Source of the DNA: Chryseobacterium sp. MEBOG06 | GTDB lineage: Bacteria > Bacteroidota > Bacteroidia > Flavobacteriales > Weeksellaceae | Direction of reading: 5' to 3' | DNA: 64,000 bases | Assembly (NCBI RefSeq): GCF_021869765.1 | Contig: NZ_CP084580.1 | Coordinates: 3,286,001-3,350,000 of the forward strand | Shown: in pieces, positions 46,633 to 55,115 of the stretch | Position numbering within the stretch: the stretch's first letter is position 1 | Layout: every line of letters starts with the position of its first letter | Notes under the pieces: model-generated | What the model was told of the DNA's origin: nothing | What the model saw: the letters and a program-made list of their open reading frames with translations, nothing else | The model's database searches: none | Program-made: the position numbers and the translations under genes

Positions 46633-47373
46633 TTAATCAATAATATAATTGATAAAATCATTCTCGTCCCGTCCCAAAATAATTTTTATAACAACGGGAT
46701 GCGACTTATATTTTGTTCCGTTCACATCAATTTCCAAAAACATCTGAATAAGTGAATATGGTTTTCTATGATGAACGGTATGTCTAAATGAACCAGGTCT
46801 GTTAAATGTTCCTGACGGATAAAATTCTTTATAATCCTTACCAGGTCTGAAATAGTTAATAGGATTAATGTCCAGAACCATTTCATTAGATGTTACAGGA
46901 TATTCGGACTGTCTCCCCAAAGCTTCCGCATCTGATGGAAGTTCCTTGTAAAAACCTGCTTTTTTCAAATACCCGCTTTTGAGTTTTTTCTTTTGTTTAT
47001 AACGTTTTATGATGATCTTAGGCTGGTATTTATCGATATCTAATTCGTTTGACAATTTTATATTTAAATATTTATAAGCTATGTATCGACTTAAAACATG
47101 GTTGTATTGATCAAACTTTTGCGGGTCTTTTACATCATTATCTTCGATGTTTATATGCCCTACACTTGTTTTACCTTTTTCCTGAGCTACATAGAAATGA
47201 TAGTATTTTGTCTTAAACTTTCCGGAGGGTTTTACATCAAGACCAAAATTAAACTCATTCAAATGGACATAATTATCTATGAATTGGCCAAATTGACTTT
47301 GCGTGGGATATTTACCTGTCTCAAAGTAGGTTTTCAGCTCTTCTCTTTGGGTTAGTTTATTGTTTTCTTCCAT
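46633..47373 (-). CDS. Fibre-like protein with 'PTQSQF' N-terminal module (1)
   Basis: 246 residues, no signal peptide. Residues 1-45 (KLTQREELKTYFETGKYPTQ-SQFGQFIDNYVHLNEF) match the module starting the proteins at 48093 and 49092 and, more loosely, 14120. The remaining ~200 residues are beta-rich (YYHFYVAQEKGKTSVGHINI .. MFLEIDVNGTKYKSHPVVIK) and unlike the two neighbours, as expected if a common base carries interchangeable heads. Probably a component of a phage-tail-like particle. Preceded by four spacer-element copies. Confidence 0.6.
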   Translation of the reverse strand: MEENNKLTQREELKTYFETGKYPTQSQFGQFIDNYVHLNEFNFGLDVKPSGKFKTKYYHFYVAQEKGKTSVGHINIEDNDVKDPQKFDQYNHVLSRYIAYKYLNIKLSNELDIDKYQPKIIIKRYKQKKKLKSGYLKKAGFYKELPSDAEALGRQSEYPVTSNEMVLDINPINYFRPGKDYKEFYPSGTFNRPGSFRHTVHHRKPYSLIQMFLEIDVNGTKYKSHPVVIKIILGRDENDFINYIID

Positions 47374-47450
47374 GGTTATTTTAATGTTCTTTATTGCTTA
47401 TATCCTTAATATAATTGTTTTCTGGATTTACTTATTGTTTACGATTTAAA

Positions 47451-47856
47451 GTTCAAAATTCATCCTTTTTTTATTCCTGGGAAAGTTTTTCAGCGTATCT
47501 ATTCTGTAGTTGCAGTAAGCTGTTATTTTCTGAAATTCTAATGATGAAGTGCGTTATTTGAAAGTCCAAAATTGATCTTTTTTTTCTTCTTATAAAAGTT
47601 TCCCGGCCTATCTATTCTGTAGTTGCAGCAGCTGTTATTTTCTGAAATTCTAATAATGAAGTGCGTTATTTGAAGGTCCAAAATTGATCTTTTTTTTCTT
47701 CTTATAAAAGTTTCCCGACCTATCTATTCTGTAGTTGCAGTAGCTATTATTTTCTGAAATTCTAATAATGAAGTGCGTTATTTGAAAGTTCAAAATTGAT
47801 CTTTTTTTCTTCTTATAAAAGTTTTCCGGCCTATCTATTCTGTAGCTGCAGTAAGC
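47451..47856. repeat. Four tandem copies of a 112-bp spacer unit
   Basis: Starts at 47451, 47564, 47676 and 47788 (GTYCAAAATT). Each holds the conserved element ending in CTATCTATTCTGTAGYTGCA, and the outer part GAAATTCTAATAATGAAGTG is repeated too. Lies 78 bp upstream of the 246-aa gene. Confidence 0.95.
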
Positions 47857-48092
47857 CTATTTTTCTACTCATAAACAAAGATTTCAATTATTCCGGATGT
47901 TCTTTCCCTATCAAAAGGAAAACAAATTTAAACAACGGCAAATGTATTCAGGTACACAATATAATTGCCCAACGTTGCAGGTATTGCGTCTATAAGGCAT
48001 GTTTTTTTAAGAAGAAAAATAATACATTTAAGTTTTGTATGAAATGTATTAAAGATGCCGGCTCACTTAGCTATTTGCTGCTTTGTAATTTC
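47857..48092. other. Intergenic segment without a gene
   Basis: 236 bp between the stop of the 48093 gene and the repeats; no module or family is recognised on either strand. Confidence 0.4.
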
Positions 48093-48950
48093 TTATTCGG
48101 CCATATAATTACATTCGACTCTTAAATTTCTTATTTGGCTTGCCAACCCGCCACCCGAAACATTCATATTATTCTGTCCTGATGCCAGATAGGCTGTCAT
48201 TAAAAGATCGTCGTTATCTGCGTTATACACTTTACATTCAATGGATTTATTACTGTTCCGAAGGTCCGCTTTGTAGCTAAAAGCCAGAAAATCTGATGCA
48301 TCATAATGATCAGTCACTATATCTTCAGCAGTGTAGCCATAGCTCCAAATCCCTCCAGACGGTATATATTGAATAGATTCTCCTGTTTTATTGAGAAACT
48401 TAATCTTTGTATTGATAATGTTCATGGTTATTCCATAATCAAGCTTACTGATTTCTACGTAAAATACTTTATCTTCAAATATTCCAAAGTTAAACCCATC
48501 AGAAATGGCAGGCAGATTACTCCCAAAGAGCCTGGAGATCCAATAGTTTGAATTTATCTGGTAACGCAAATAATAGTATTGCGTGCCTGTTAATGCTTTT
48601 GCTGAAAATTCCTTTGCTGTAATGCTATAGGGTCCTTTACCCAAAAGATATTGTTTTGTCGGATCGCCGTTGGTTATTTTACCCAACTGTATTATCTGAT
48701 CTTCTTCATCCTGTGAACTTATAACAATGGGACAATTTTCATTTTCAGAGGTATAGTTTGCAAAACTAATGTATGGGCTATTAATAGACGACAATCTATT
48801 GGCAAGGATAATCACTTCTCTATCAGTCAGTAAATCCTGCTTATGTTTTAAAGAGTCTATCAAATCCGAAAACTGGCTTTGGGTGGGCTGTTTCCCTTTT
48901 TCAAAATAAGTTTTTAGCTTTTCTCTTGTGGTTAATTTATTTTCTTCCAT
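48093..48950 (-). CDS. Fibre-like protein with 'PTQSQF' N-terminal module (2)
   Basis: 285 residues, paralogous along its whole length to the protein at 49092. Module KLKTYFEKGKQPTQSQFSDL-IDSL at 10-33, then LANRLSSINSPYISF, a GxxPYSI strand (LGKGPYSITAKEF), YYLRYQINSNYWISRLFGSN and a C-terminal SIECKVYNADNDDLLMTAYL. All-beta after the module, no signal peptide. A binding or structural appendage is likely, with no enzymatic motif. Confidence 0.6.
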   Translation of the reverse strand: MEENKLTTREKLKTYFEKGKQPTQSQFSDLIDSLKHKQDLLTDREVIILANRLSSINSPYISFANYTSENENCPIVISSQDEEDQIIQLGKITNGDPTKQYLLGKGPYSITAKEFSAKALTGTQYYYLRYQINSNYWISRLFGSNLPAISDGFNFGIFEDKVFYVEISKLDYGITMNIINTKIKFLNKTGESIQYIPSGGIWSYGYTAEDIVTDHYDASDFLAFSYKADLRNSNKSIECKVYNADNDDLLMTAYLASGQNNMNVSGGGLASQIRNLRVECNYMAE

Positions 48951-49017
48951 AATATTTTACTTTTTATGACTGCTTATATCTTGTTTTTTGGGATTCAATT
49001 AATGCTTACTTTTTAAA

Positions 49018-49083
49018 GTTCAAAATTCATTTTTTTATTTCTAAGAAAGTTTTTCAGCCTATCTGTTCTGTAGTTTCAGCAGC
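49018..49083 (-). promoter_or_regulatory. Conserved spacer element between fibre-like genes
   Basis: Single copy filling the gap between the stop at 49092 and the start at 48950: GTTCAAAATTCAT..CTATCTGTTCTGTAGTTTCA. Confidence 0.65.
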
Positions 49084-49091
49084 TTATTTTT

Positions 49092-49949
49092 TTAGCTTTC
49101 AATTTGAGAATAGCTGCATTCGATTCTTATATTTCTGACTGCTATGACCTGACCACCGTTCAAAGAATTTTGGTTTTTCCCTGCAGGTAAGTAGCCTGTC
49201 GTCAACAGGGTATTGTTATCAGCATTATAAACCTCACATTTTATGGACTGATTAATTTTTGTAAGGTCCGCATTATAATAAAGAGAGAAATAATCTCCGA
49301 AATCATAATGATCAGTAATGGTATCTTCTGCTATATATTGGCTACTCCACCCTGGAGCTTCAATTCTATACCGGATAGGTACTTCAGTTTTATTAACGAA
49401 TGTAACCCCTGTATTCAAAATGTTTATTTTCTTTCCATAATCTCCCTTTGAAAGTTGTATGGGTAATCCAATACTATCAAGCTTTCCAAAGTCAAACCCA
49501 ACAGGAAGGGTTTTCAAATTATTTCCGAACAATCTGTTAATAGAATAGCTCTGATTTAATTGATAAGTCAAACCATAATATTCAGTTTCTCCTAAATCAC
49601 CCTCTAAGATTTCTTTTACTTTAATTGTGTAAGGTGCATTGCCGATTAAATATTGTTTATCTAAAAAACTTTTGAAATCCGCTGATGAAATCACCTGGTC
49701 AGGTTCATCATTCGTGCTTACCACTATTGAAAATTTTAAGTTCCCGATACTGTTTAATAAAAAACTAACAAATATATTATCAATAGACGTTAAACTATTG
49801 GCAAGGATTGCCAGTTCTCTTCTGGTATAGACATCTTCTCTAAGCCTTAGAGAATCTATCAAATCGGCAAACTGACTTTGTGTTGGGTATTTGCCTTTTT
49901 CAAAGTAAGTTTTTAATTGGTCTCTGAGTGTTGGTTTATTTTCTTTCAT
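49092..49949 (-). CDS. Fibre-like protein with 'PTQSQF' N-terminal module (3)
   Basis: 285 residues, paralogue of the 48093 protein (shared LKTYFEKGKYPTQSQFADLI-DSL, YYGLTYQLNQSYSINRLFGN, DTITDHYDFGDYFSLYYNAD, IKCEVYNADNNTLLTTGYLP). First gene of the three-gene minus-strand set and the first gene left of the toxin array. Function as for its paralogues: probable appendage of a tail-like particle. Confidence 0.6.
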   Translation of the reverse strand: MKENKPTLRDQLKTYFEKGKYPTQSQFADLIDSLRLREDVYTRRELAILANSLTSIDNIFVSFLLNSIGNLKFSIVVSTNDEPDQVISSADFKSFLDKQYLIGNAPYTIKVKEILEGDLGETEYYGLTYQLNQSYSINRLFGNNLKTLPVGFDFGKLDSIGLPIQLSKGDYGKKINILNTGVTFVNKTEVPIRYRIEAPGWSSQYIAEDTITDHYDFGDYFSLYYNADLTKINQSIKCEVYNADNNTLLTTGYLPAGKNQNSLNGGQVIAVRNIRIECSYSQIES

Positions 49950-50024
49950 AATATTTTACTATTCTTTACTGCTATTTTATAAGCACAATTACTTTTTGGA
50001 TCCTATTACTGTTAATGATTTAAA

Positions 50025-50203
50025 GTTCAGAATTCATCCTTTTTGTATTCCTGTTAAAGTTTTTTGGTTTTGAAATGCTATGGTTACAGCATTCTTTATT
50101 TTTCAGGATCGGATGATTTATTATTTAATTTCGAAATTCAAAATTCCTCTTTTTTTTCCTCCCGGGAAAGTTTTTCGACCCAGGTGTTCTGTAGTTGCAG
50201 TAA
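50025..50203. repeat. Two diverged copies of the spacer element
   Basis: Copies at 50025-50093 (second half degraded) and 50136-50203 (..GGTGTTCTGTAGTTGCAGTA), upstream of the 49949 start. Confidence 0.75.
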
Positions 50204-50319
50204 TATCTAGTAACAATTATGCATAACTGTATTTTGCGGGTCAGATTATTTTTGTGCGATAAATTGGGATAAATGTGTCGAAAATTAAAAGTCAACCAAT
50301 AGGTGTTTTATCATTAAAA

Positions 50320-50347
50320 AAGGCTCAGATTATACAATCCGAGCCTT
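50320..50347 (-). terminator. Terminator hairpin, same family as 37219 and 38770
   Basis: AAGGCTCaGATT / AATCcGAGCCTT; on the minus strand followed by TTTTTT. Confidence 0.75.
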
Positions 50348-50460
50348 GCTTTATTAAGATATATATCTGACAAGAGCTTTCTTCTTTAATGAAAAACTAT
50401 ATTTTTGAGGGTATCTAAATCGGTTGAGATTACAGCAGCAGGGGCAAATTTTGAGCGTAA

Positions 50461-50486
50461 AAGAGCCTTGTAAAAACAAGGCTCTT
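50461..50486 (-). terminator. Terminator of the first LRR gene
   Basis: AAGAGCCTTG / CAAGGCTCTT perfect stem immediately past the LRR stop, then TTTTAC on the minus strand. Confidence 0.85.
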
Positions 50487-50490
50487 ATTA

Positions 50491-51540
50491 TTATCGAAAC
50501 AATTTTTTTGACCTATATAATGTTCTTGGTACAAAATGATCATCTTCAAACTTAATTGTTACATTCTTTGGAACATCTTTAATCTCTTTAATATAATCTC
50601 CTGTAAAACATAGAGAAATAAAACATTCGGAAACTAAATTAGATAAAAAAGACGTATCAAACTCTTTAATTTCATTCGCCTCAAAAATTAAATACTCAAG
50701 ATTTATGAGATGATCTAAATTCTCAACTTTGGTGATCTTATTTTCATTTAAATTTAGTTCTCTTAAGTTTTTCAGATTATCCAATCCTTTGATTTTTGAA
50801 ATTTCATTATAACTTAAGTCTAATACTTCTAAATTTTTCAAGCTATCTAATCCTTCAATTTCTTCTACATGAGTAGCCGAAATAAAAAGTTGTTTGAGAT
50901 TGTGTAAGGTATCCAAACCTTCAATTTTGCCTACCCTACTTCCATTTATTCTCAATTCTTCCAAATAGGGAAAACGCTCCAGATCAGTTATTCTTTTAAT
51001 ATTAGTTTCTCCAATATTTAAAGAGCGGATATTTTCATTAACATTTATCTTTTTTATATGATCAATTTCAGTCAGGCTGACATCTAACCGCTGTAAGAAC
51101 TTTAAATGTTCCAAACCATTTACTTCTAGATACGGATTGCAACTAATATATAATATTTCCAGATTAATTAAATCACCCAACAAAGAAGTGTCTTTAAGTT
51201 TAGTTGCTCCCAAATCCAGATTTTTCAAACTTTTTAAATCTCCTAAATACCTAAATGATTTTTCCGGTAATTTATTACCGGTTAAATCTAATGTTTCTAA
51301 CCGTGAAAAAGCATTTAAGGGACGTAACATTTTCACATTGCAGTATGGAAGAGCTAATTTAACAAGACTGTCCGCTATTGGTAATAATATACCAATATCC
51401 TTTAAATCAACCTCATTTAAATATAATGTTCTAATATTCCCATCTTTATCCATCTCATAATAATTTTCCCAGATATGTTCGTTGGAATGTATAATTTGAG
51501 TATTAAACTCTTTTTCAAGTTTTTTTATAAAATCTGTCAT
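50491..51540 (-). CDS. Leucine-rich-repeat protein (toxin array, LRR-1)
   Basis: 349 residues. A ~45-residue head (MTDFIKKLEKEFNTQIIHSN-EHIWENYYEMDKDGNI) precedes about eleven 22-23-residue LRRs of the SDS22/internalin type (LEVLDLSYNEISKIKGLDNL), then a short cap. No signal peptide, so cytosolic. Four paralogues with the same head punctuate the array (52563, 57835, 60770), each downstream of a toxin-immunity pair. A role as immunity or binding protein is inferred from this; the sequence shows only a protein-binding scaffold. Confidence 0.85.
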   Translation of the reverse strand: MTDFIKKLEKEFNTQIIHSNEHIWENYYEMDKDGNIRTLYLNEVDLKDIGILLPIADSLVKLALPYCNVKMLRPLNAFSRLETLDLTGNKLPEKSFRYLGDLKSLKNLDLGATKLKDTSLLGDLINLEILYISCNPYLEVNGLEHLKFLQRLDVSLTEIDHIKKINVNENIRSLNIGETNIKRITDLERFPYLEELRINGSRVGKIEGLDTLHNLKQLFISATHVEEIEGLDSLKNLEVLDLSYNEISKIKGLDNLKNLRELNLNENKITKVENLDHLINLEYLIFEANEIKEFDTSFLSNLVSECFISLCFTGDYIKEIKDVPKNVTIKFEDDHFVPRTLYRSKKLFR

Positions 51541-51750
51541 GGTTTTAATTTCTATCTTTTTTTAATCTTCAAATCATTGATAATTATGAACTTGCAACAA
51601 TTTTTGAAACAAAATTCACATACTCTTTACGCTACATTTTTAGATTTATTATAGACATTAGGTTTTGATACTCTTTTATGGTTAACTTTCTTAAAGTTGA
51701 ATACTCGAGTGTACGGATAATCAGAAAACTTTCAATCTATGCTATTATTT

Positions 51751-52230
51751 TTAAGATATTAGAAGCTCATATTTTAAGGAATAGATATTTTGCCTTATCT
51801 CTTTTAAGTAGTGTCCTAATCCCCAACCTCCTATTGTATGTAATATATTAAATCTAAAATGTATTTCCAATATAAAATAATAAAATTCTTGCCTTGATTT
51901 TTCAATAACAAAATCCTCTGCACTTATCATTATATAATTTATATAAAACGGATGATTAGCTATAAAGTTGATACTTATTTTACCAAAAGGAAGTATGTAT
52001 TCAACATTTCCTAAGTTAGGCGCTTCTTGTATATCATTTAACATTTTTTCGACGTCTTCAATTGGTATAGCATCAAAATCATTATTATCGTAATCATTTA
52101 TTAGATAAAAACATTCTGAATTACATTCAGCGTTCAATTTGTTAATCAAGTATTCATGAACAGGTAGCAAAATATCCTCTGCTCTGCTTTCTGTTTCTAA
52201 TTTCCCTATAGTATTGAAAAAATCACTCAT
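51751..52230 (-). CDS. Probable immunity protein of the deleted toxin cassette
   Basis: 159 residues, acidic alpha/beta, cytosolic. It starts 11 bp after the end of a degraded toxin whose tail (EKWLLERGTEIREG) matches the nuclease toxin at 59592, and the same spacing separates that toxin from its own partner at 59062. Faint similarity to that partner (NVEYILPFGKISINFIAN versus ILEYSHADIEFIFSINYL) suggests the same immunity family. No named domain recognised. Confidence 0.6.
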   Translation of the reverse strand: MSDFFNTIGKLETESRAEDILLPVHEYLINKLNAECNSECFYLINDYDNNDFDAIPIEDVEKMLNDIQEAPNLGNVEYILPFGKISINFIANHPFYINYIMISAEDFVIEKSRQEFYYFILEIHFRFNILHTIGGWGLGHYLKEIRQNIYSLKYELLIS

Positions 52231-52241
52231 CTTATTTATAT

Positions 52242-52405
52242 TTAATTATTACCTTCTCGTATTTCTGTCCCCCTTTCGAGTAACCATTTTTTCAAGACCT
52301 GCTAATGAAGCTAAAAAATCCAATCACTACAGGAATTGCTCTTCCCAAAGCATTTTCTATTGATTTGGCTACATTTTCCGCTGGCAATAGCTTTTGATAC
52401 TATCG
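52242..52405 (-). pseudogene. Remnant of a pre-toxin/nuclease cassette with internal deletion
   Basis: Minus strand opens with YQKLLPAENVAKSIENALGR-AIPVVIGF like the pre-toxin at 60578, frameshifts at a T6 run, and after ~25 bp of junction ends EKWLLERGTEIREGNN-stop, like the last residues of the 59592 toxin (VKWLLEKGVTEIRYGKN). About 800 bp of the cassette has been lost. Confidence 0.75.
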
Positions 52406-52530
52406 GTAAATGGTTTTATCAGCTCCATTTTTATAAAGATAAAAACTTTTGAGAAAATCTTGGATAATAAAAATGCCACACAAAAGGATTCGTGCGGCAG
52501 CAGGGGAAACTTCCAGTAGAAGTTTCGCTT
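52406..52530. repeat. Cassette-boundary repeat with hairpins (copy 1)
   Basis: Near-identical to 60595-60725. Contains TGCCACAC..GTGCGGCA and GAAACTTC/GAAGTTTC hairpins (52505-52525), the second acting as terminator of LRR-2. A shorter relative is at 54565-54650. Confidence 0.85.
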
Positions 52531-52562
52531 TAAATGTTTTTTAATTACTTATCTTTCGAATA

Positions 52563-53636
52563 CTATTGTAAATAAAGGTTATTCAAAATATTGCTAGGAA
52601 CTTTATACAATGATGTAGGCCATTGATAATCGTCATTATAATTGATTTTTACATTTTCGGGTGCAGCCGTTTGAATTCTTTCTATTTCCATCATATCTCG
52701 CATGTATATATAACATTCTGAGACTAAATTGTGAAAAAATGCAGTATCAAAATAAGTAATTGACTCATTGGCTTCCAATAATAAAAGTTCAAGGTTTGTC
52801 AGATTATCCAATTTCTCAACTTTTGTTATTTTATTGCTATTAAGACTCAACCATTTTAAATTGGTTAAATTATCCAATCCTTCTATTTTTGAAATTTCGT
52901 TCAAATATAAATCCAAAACTTCCAATTTGGTTAAGCTTTCCAAACCTTCAATACGCTTTATACGCCATGTAGAAATAAAAAGCTCTTTAAGATTTTTCGA
53001 AGCTTGTAATCCTTCAATTTTTTCTACTAAAGTACCATCCAGATTAAGACTTTCCAAATTAGGAAATCGCTCCAAATGCGTAATCTTTTTCAAATTAGTG
53101 CCCTTTAAATTCAGTACACGGATATTTTCATTTGCACAGATGTTCTCAATACTATTAATACAGCTGTTAGACACATCTAAATGATATAGTGATTTTAAAC
53201 TTTCCAAGCCTTTAATCTCATCAAGATGATCACTTCCACCAATAAACAACATCTCTAAATTATTAAGAGTGCCGAGTGATGATGTATCCGTAAGATTTGT
53301 TCCTCTTAAATCAAGCTTTTTTAGCTTTTTCAAATAACTTAAATGTTCAAGTGTGGAACCATATAAATTATTTTGCCTTAAGCTCAAAATTTCCAATCGA
53401 GTAAATGATTTTAATGTTACTAAAGTTCTGATATTGCAATCTAAAACTCCCAGATTAACCAAACTGTGTGCGACAGGCAATAAAACATAAAGATCTTTTA
53501 AATCAATCTTATCTAAATAAAGCGTTGTAATATTTCCATCATTATCAACATCATAATAATTTCTCCAGATATGTTTATTGGAATAGATAATTTGAGTGTT
53601 AAATTCTTTTTCTAATTTTTTTATAAAATCTGTCAT
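52563..53636 (-). CDS. Leucine-rich-repeat protein (toxin array, LRR-2)
   Basis: 357 residues, same head (MTDFIKKLEKEFNTQIIYSN-KHIWRNYYDVDNDGNI) and ~22-residue LRRs. Closest by eye to LRR-4, sharing FPNLESLNLDGT-like strands, WRIKRIEGLESLTKLEVLDL, and a C-terminal cap with NVKINYNDDYQWPTSLY. Cytosolic. It follows the ankyrin gene in the direction of transcription. Probable immunity or interaction protein by context. Confidence 0.85.
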   Translation of the reverse strand: MTDFIKKLEKEFNTQIIYSNKHIWRNYYDVDNDGNITTLYLDKIDLKDLYVLLPVAHSLVNLGVLDCNIRTLVTLKSFTRLEILSLRQNNLYGSTLEHLSYLKKLKKLDLRGTNLTDTSSLGTLNNLEMLFIGGSDHLDEIKGLESLKSLYHLDVSNSCINSIENICANENIRVLNLKGTNLKKITHLERFPNLESLNLDGTLVEKIEGLQASKNLKELFISTWRIKRIEGLESLTKLEVLDLYLNEISKIEGLDNLTNLKWLSLNSNKITKVEKLDNLTNLELLLLEANESITYFDTAFFHNLVSECYIYMRDMMEIERIQTAAPENVKINYNDDYQWPTSLYKVPSNILNNLYLQ

Positions 53637-53790
53637 GGTTTTAGTTTAAATCTTCAAATCGGTCATCATTATTATCGACTTCAGGATTTGGTTTTAAATC
53701 TCAGGCTAATTTATTGTTTTAAATATTCTAGAAAAAAATTCTCCGGTGTTTGTTTTGTTACTTCTCTGTTTGAAAGATAAACTTTTAATA

Positions 53791-53823
53791 AAAAGCGAAA
53801 CTTCAAATTGAGGTTTCGCTTTA
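53791..53823 (-). terminator. Terminator of the ankyrin gene
   Basis: AAAGCGAAACTTC / GAGGTTTCGCTTT stem; same family at 57761 and 61921. Confidence 0.8.
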
Positions 53824-53831
53824 AAAGCTTT

Positions 53832-54464
53832 TTACTTAGCTTTATACTTTTCTATAAGATTAAATATTTTCTTTTTCAATTCTTCATCAATATCTTTTGG
53901 AATATTTTCAATAGTTAAATAACCCTCTCCATCATTTACATAAGGATCTGCTTTATACTTCAGCAATAATTCTATCATCTCCAGATTTCCAAAATAAAAT
54001 GCCAATCCTAAAGGTGTTTTCGCCTGAAAAGACCCAGATTTATTGATAAGATCTTTATTTGCATAAGCTAATAATAATTTCATCAGCTCAACATTCTGAT
54101 TTAAAGAAGTTTTTGTGAGTGGTGTCTCACGTTCTTCCCCTACAATATCTATTTTAGCTCCTTTTTCCAAAATCAACTTTAGAACTTTTGGTTTATTTAA
54201 ATATATTGTCTGAAAGACGGGAGCATTATAAGCTTCATGAAAATAATTTACGTCTGCTCCATTTTCTATTAAAACCTCTATCATTGTTACATAAGTATCC
54301 TCGTCTTCATCTTCAATCTCATCTATGATATATTGTATTAAACTCTCTTTATAATAAGGACCGCCAATTATAGTCTTTGCATCACCACCATTATTTATCC
54401 ATTCTTTTAAAGCATCAATATTTTTACTTGATATTATGTTTATGATGTATTCATTGTTTTTCAT
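53832..54464 (-). CDS. Ankyrin-repeat protein, probable immunity factor
   Basis: 210 residues with about four ankyrin repeats (IEVLIENGADVNYFHEAYNA, LKLILEKGAKIDIVGEERET-PLTKTSLNQNVELMKLLLAY, TPLGLAFYFGNLEMIELLLK). Cytosolic, acidic. Ankyrin proteins are frequent immunity partners of polymorphic toxins, but the toxin that would precede it is missing; IS and beta-flower debris lie there instead, so it is probably an orphan immunity gene. Confidence 0.75.
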   Translation of the reverse strand: MKNNEYIINIISSKNIDALKEWINNGGDAKTIIGGPYYKESLIQYIIDEIEDEDEDTYVTMIEVLIENGADVNYFHEAYNAPVFQTIYLNKPKVLKLILEKGAKIDIVGEERETPLTKTSLNQNVELMKLLLAYANKDLINKSGSFQAKTPLGLAFYFGNLEMIELLLKYKADPYVNDGEGYLTIENIPKDIDEELKKKIFNLIEKYKAK

Positions 54465-54750
54465 ATATTTATTTTTAACGATTAAGAGCCTTCCACTTCC
54501 GCTCCTAAAACTAACCTTGATTCAATAAGGTTTTAGCTTTTGTAATCATAACTCATCAAGTATGTTTTTTATAAAGATAAAAAACTTATTGAGAAATCTT
54601 GGATAGTAAAAATGCCAAACGAAGGGATTCATGCGGCAGCAGGGGAACATCTCCTGAAAACAATATTTTAGTAAATCTGTTTCATAAAATCTGAATCATA
54701 GCTTTCTCAATATTTTCCATAGCTTCATTTATTTTTATTCTTTTTCTTTG

Positions 54751-54806
54751 ACTTTTAAATTGCTAATTTTCTGGAAACTCATTTTTCAAATAATTTCAAA
54801 CAGGTT
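54751..54806. mobile_element. Remnant of an IS end
   Basis: TTGCTAATTTTCTGGAAACT..CAAATAATTTCAAACA resembles the right end of the IS at 56142-57043 (TTGCTAATTTTCTCGGAACT..AATAAGTTTAAACAACTT). It directly truncates the beta-flower fragment. Confidence 0.5.
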
Positions 54807-54811
54807 TATAG

Positions 54812-54907
54812 TTAGTACTTTACCCTGTGACTTCCGGATTCTATAGTTTGTGCGCTTGCAAAGGAAAGGGTGAAGAGAAAGGAGCAAATGAATAGTGTTT
54901 TTTTCAT
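54812..54907 (-). pseudogene. Truncated beta-flower protein (N-terminal 31 codons)
   Basis: MKKTLFICSFLFTLSFASAQ-TIESGSHRVKY-stop: signal peptide and first residues match the gene at 38846 (SAQTIESGSH), then the frame ends at the IS remnant. It could still encode a 31-residue peptide, but looks like debris. Confidence 0.75.
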
Positions 54908-55115
54908 GGGATAGATTTTTGATGGTTAGTTCAATTATATGAAGTAAAATTACATGGCAAACTTCTCTAATTTGTAAATTATCAGGTTCTGTTAAATCAA
55001 CAAAGACCCGCAAATATTTTTTTACTATTGCTGAATTTTCATGACAATACTCTATTTTATTAAAAAATAATTAATACTTTACAATAAACATTTTATAAAA
55101 ATAAAGTATTTTTTT

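Noticed and set aside
47796..48125. 109-codon plus-strand ORF across the spacer repeats
   Set aside because: Overlaps the repeat array and the end of a real minus-strand gene; Phe/Lys-rich translation typical of a shadow.
54786..55013. 75-codon minus-strand ORF
   Set aside because: It is out of frame with the recognisable beta-flower fragment (54812-54907), whose signal peptide explains the region better.
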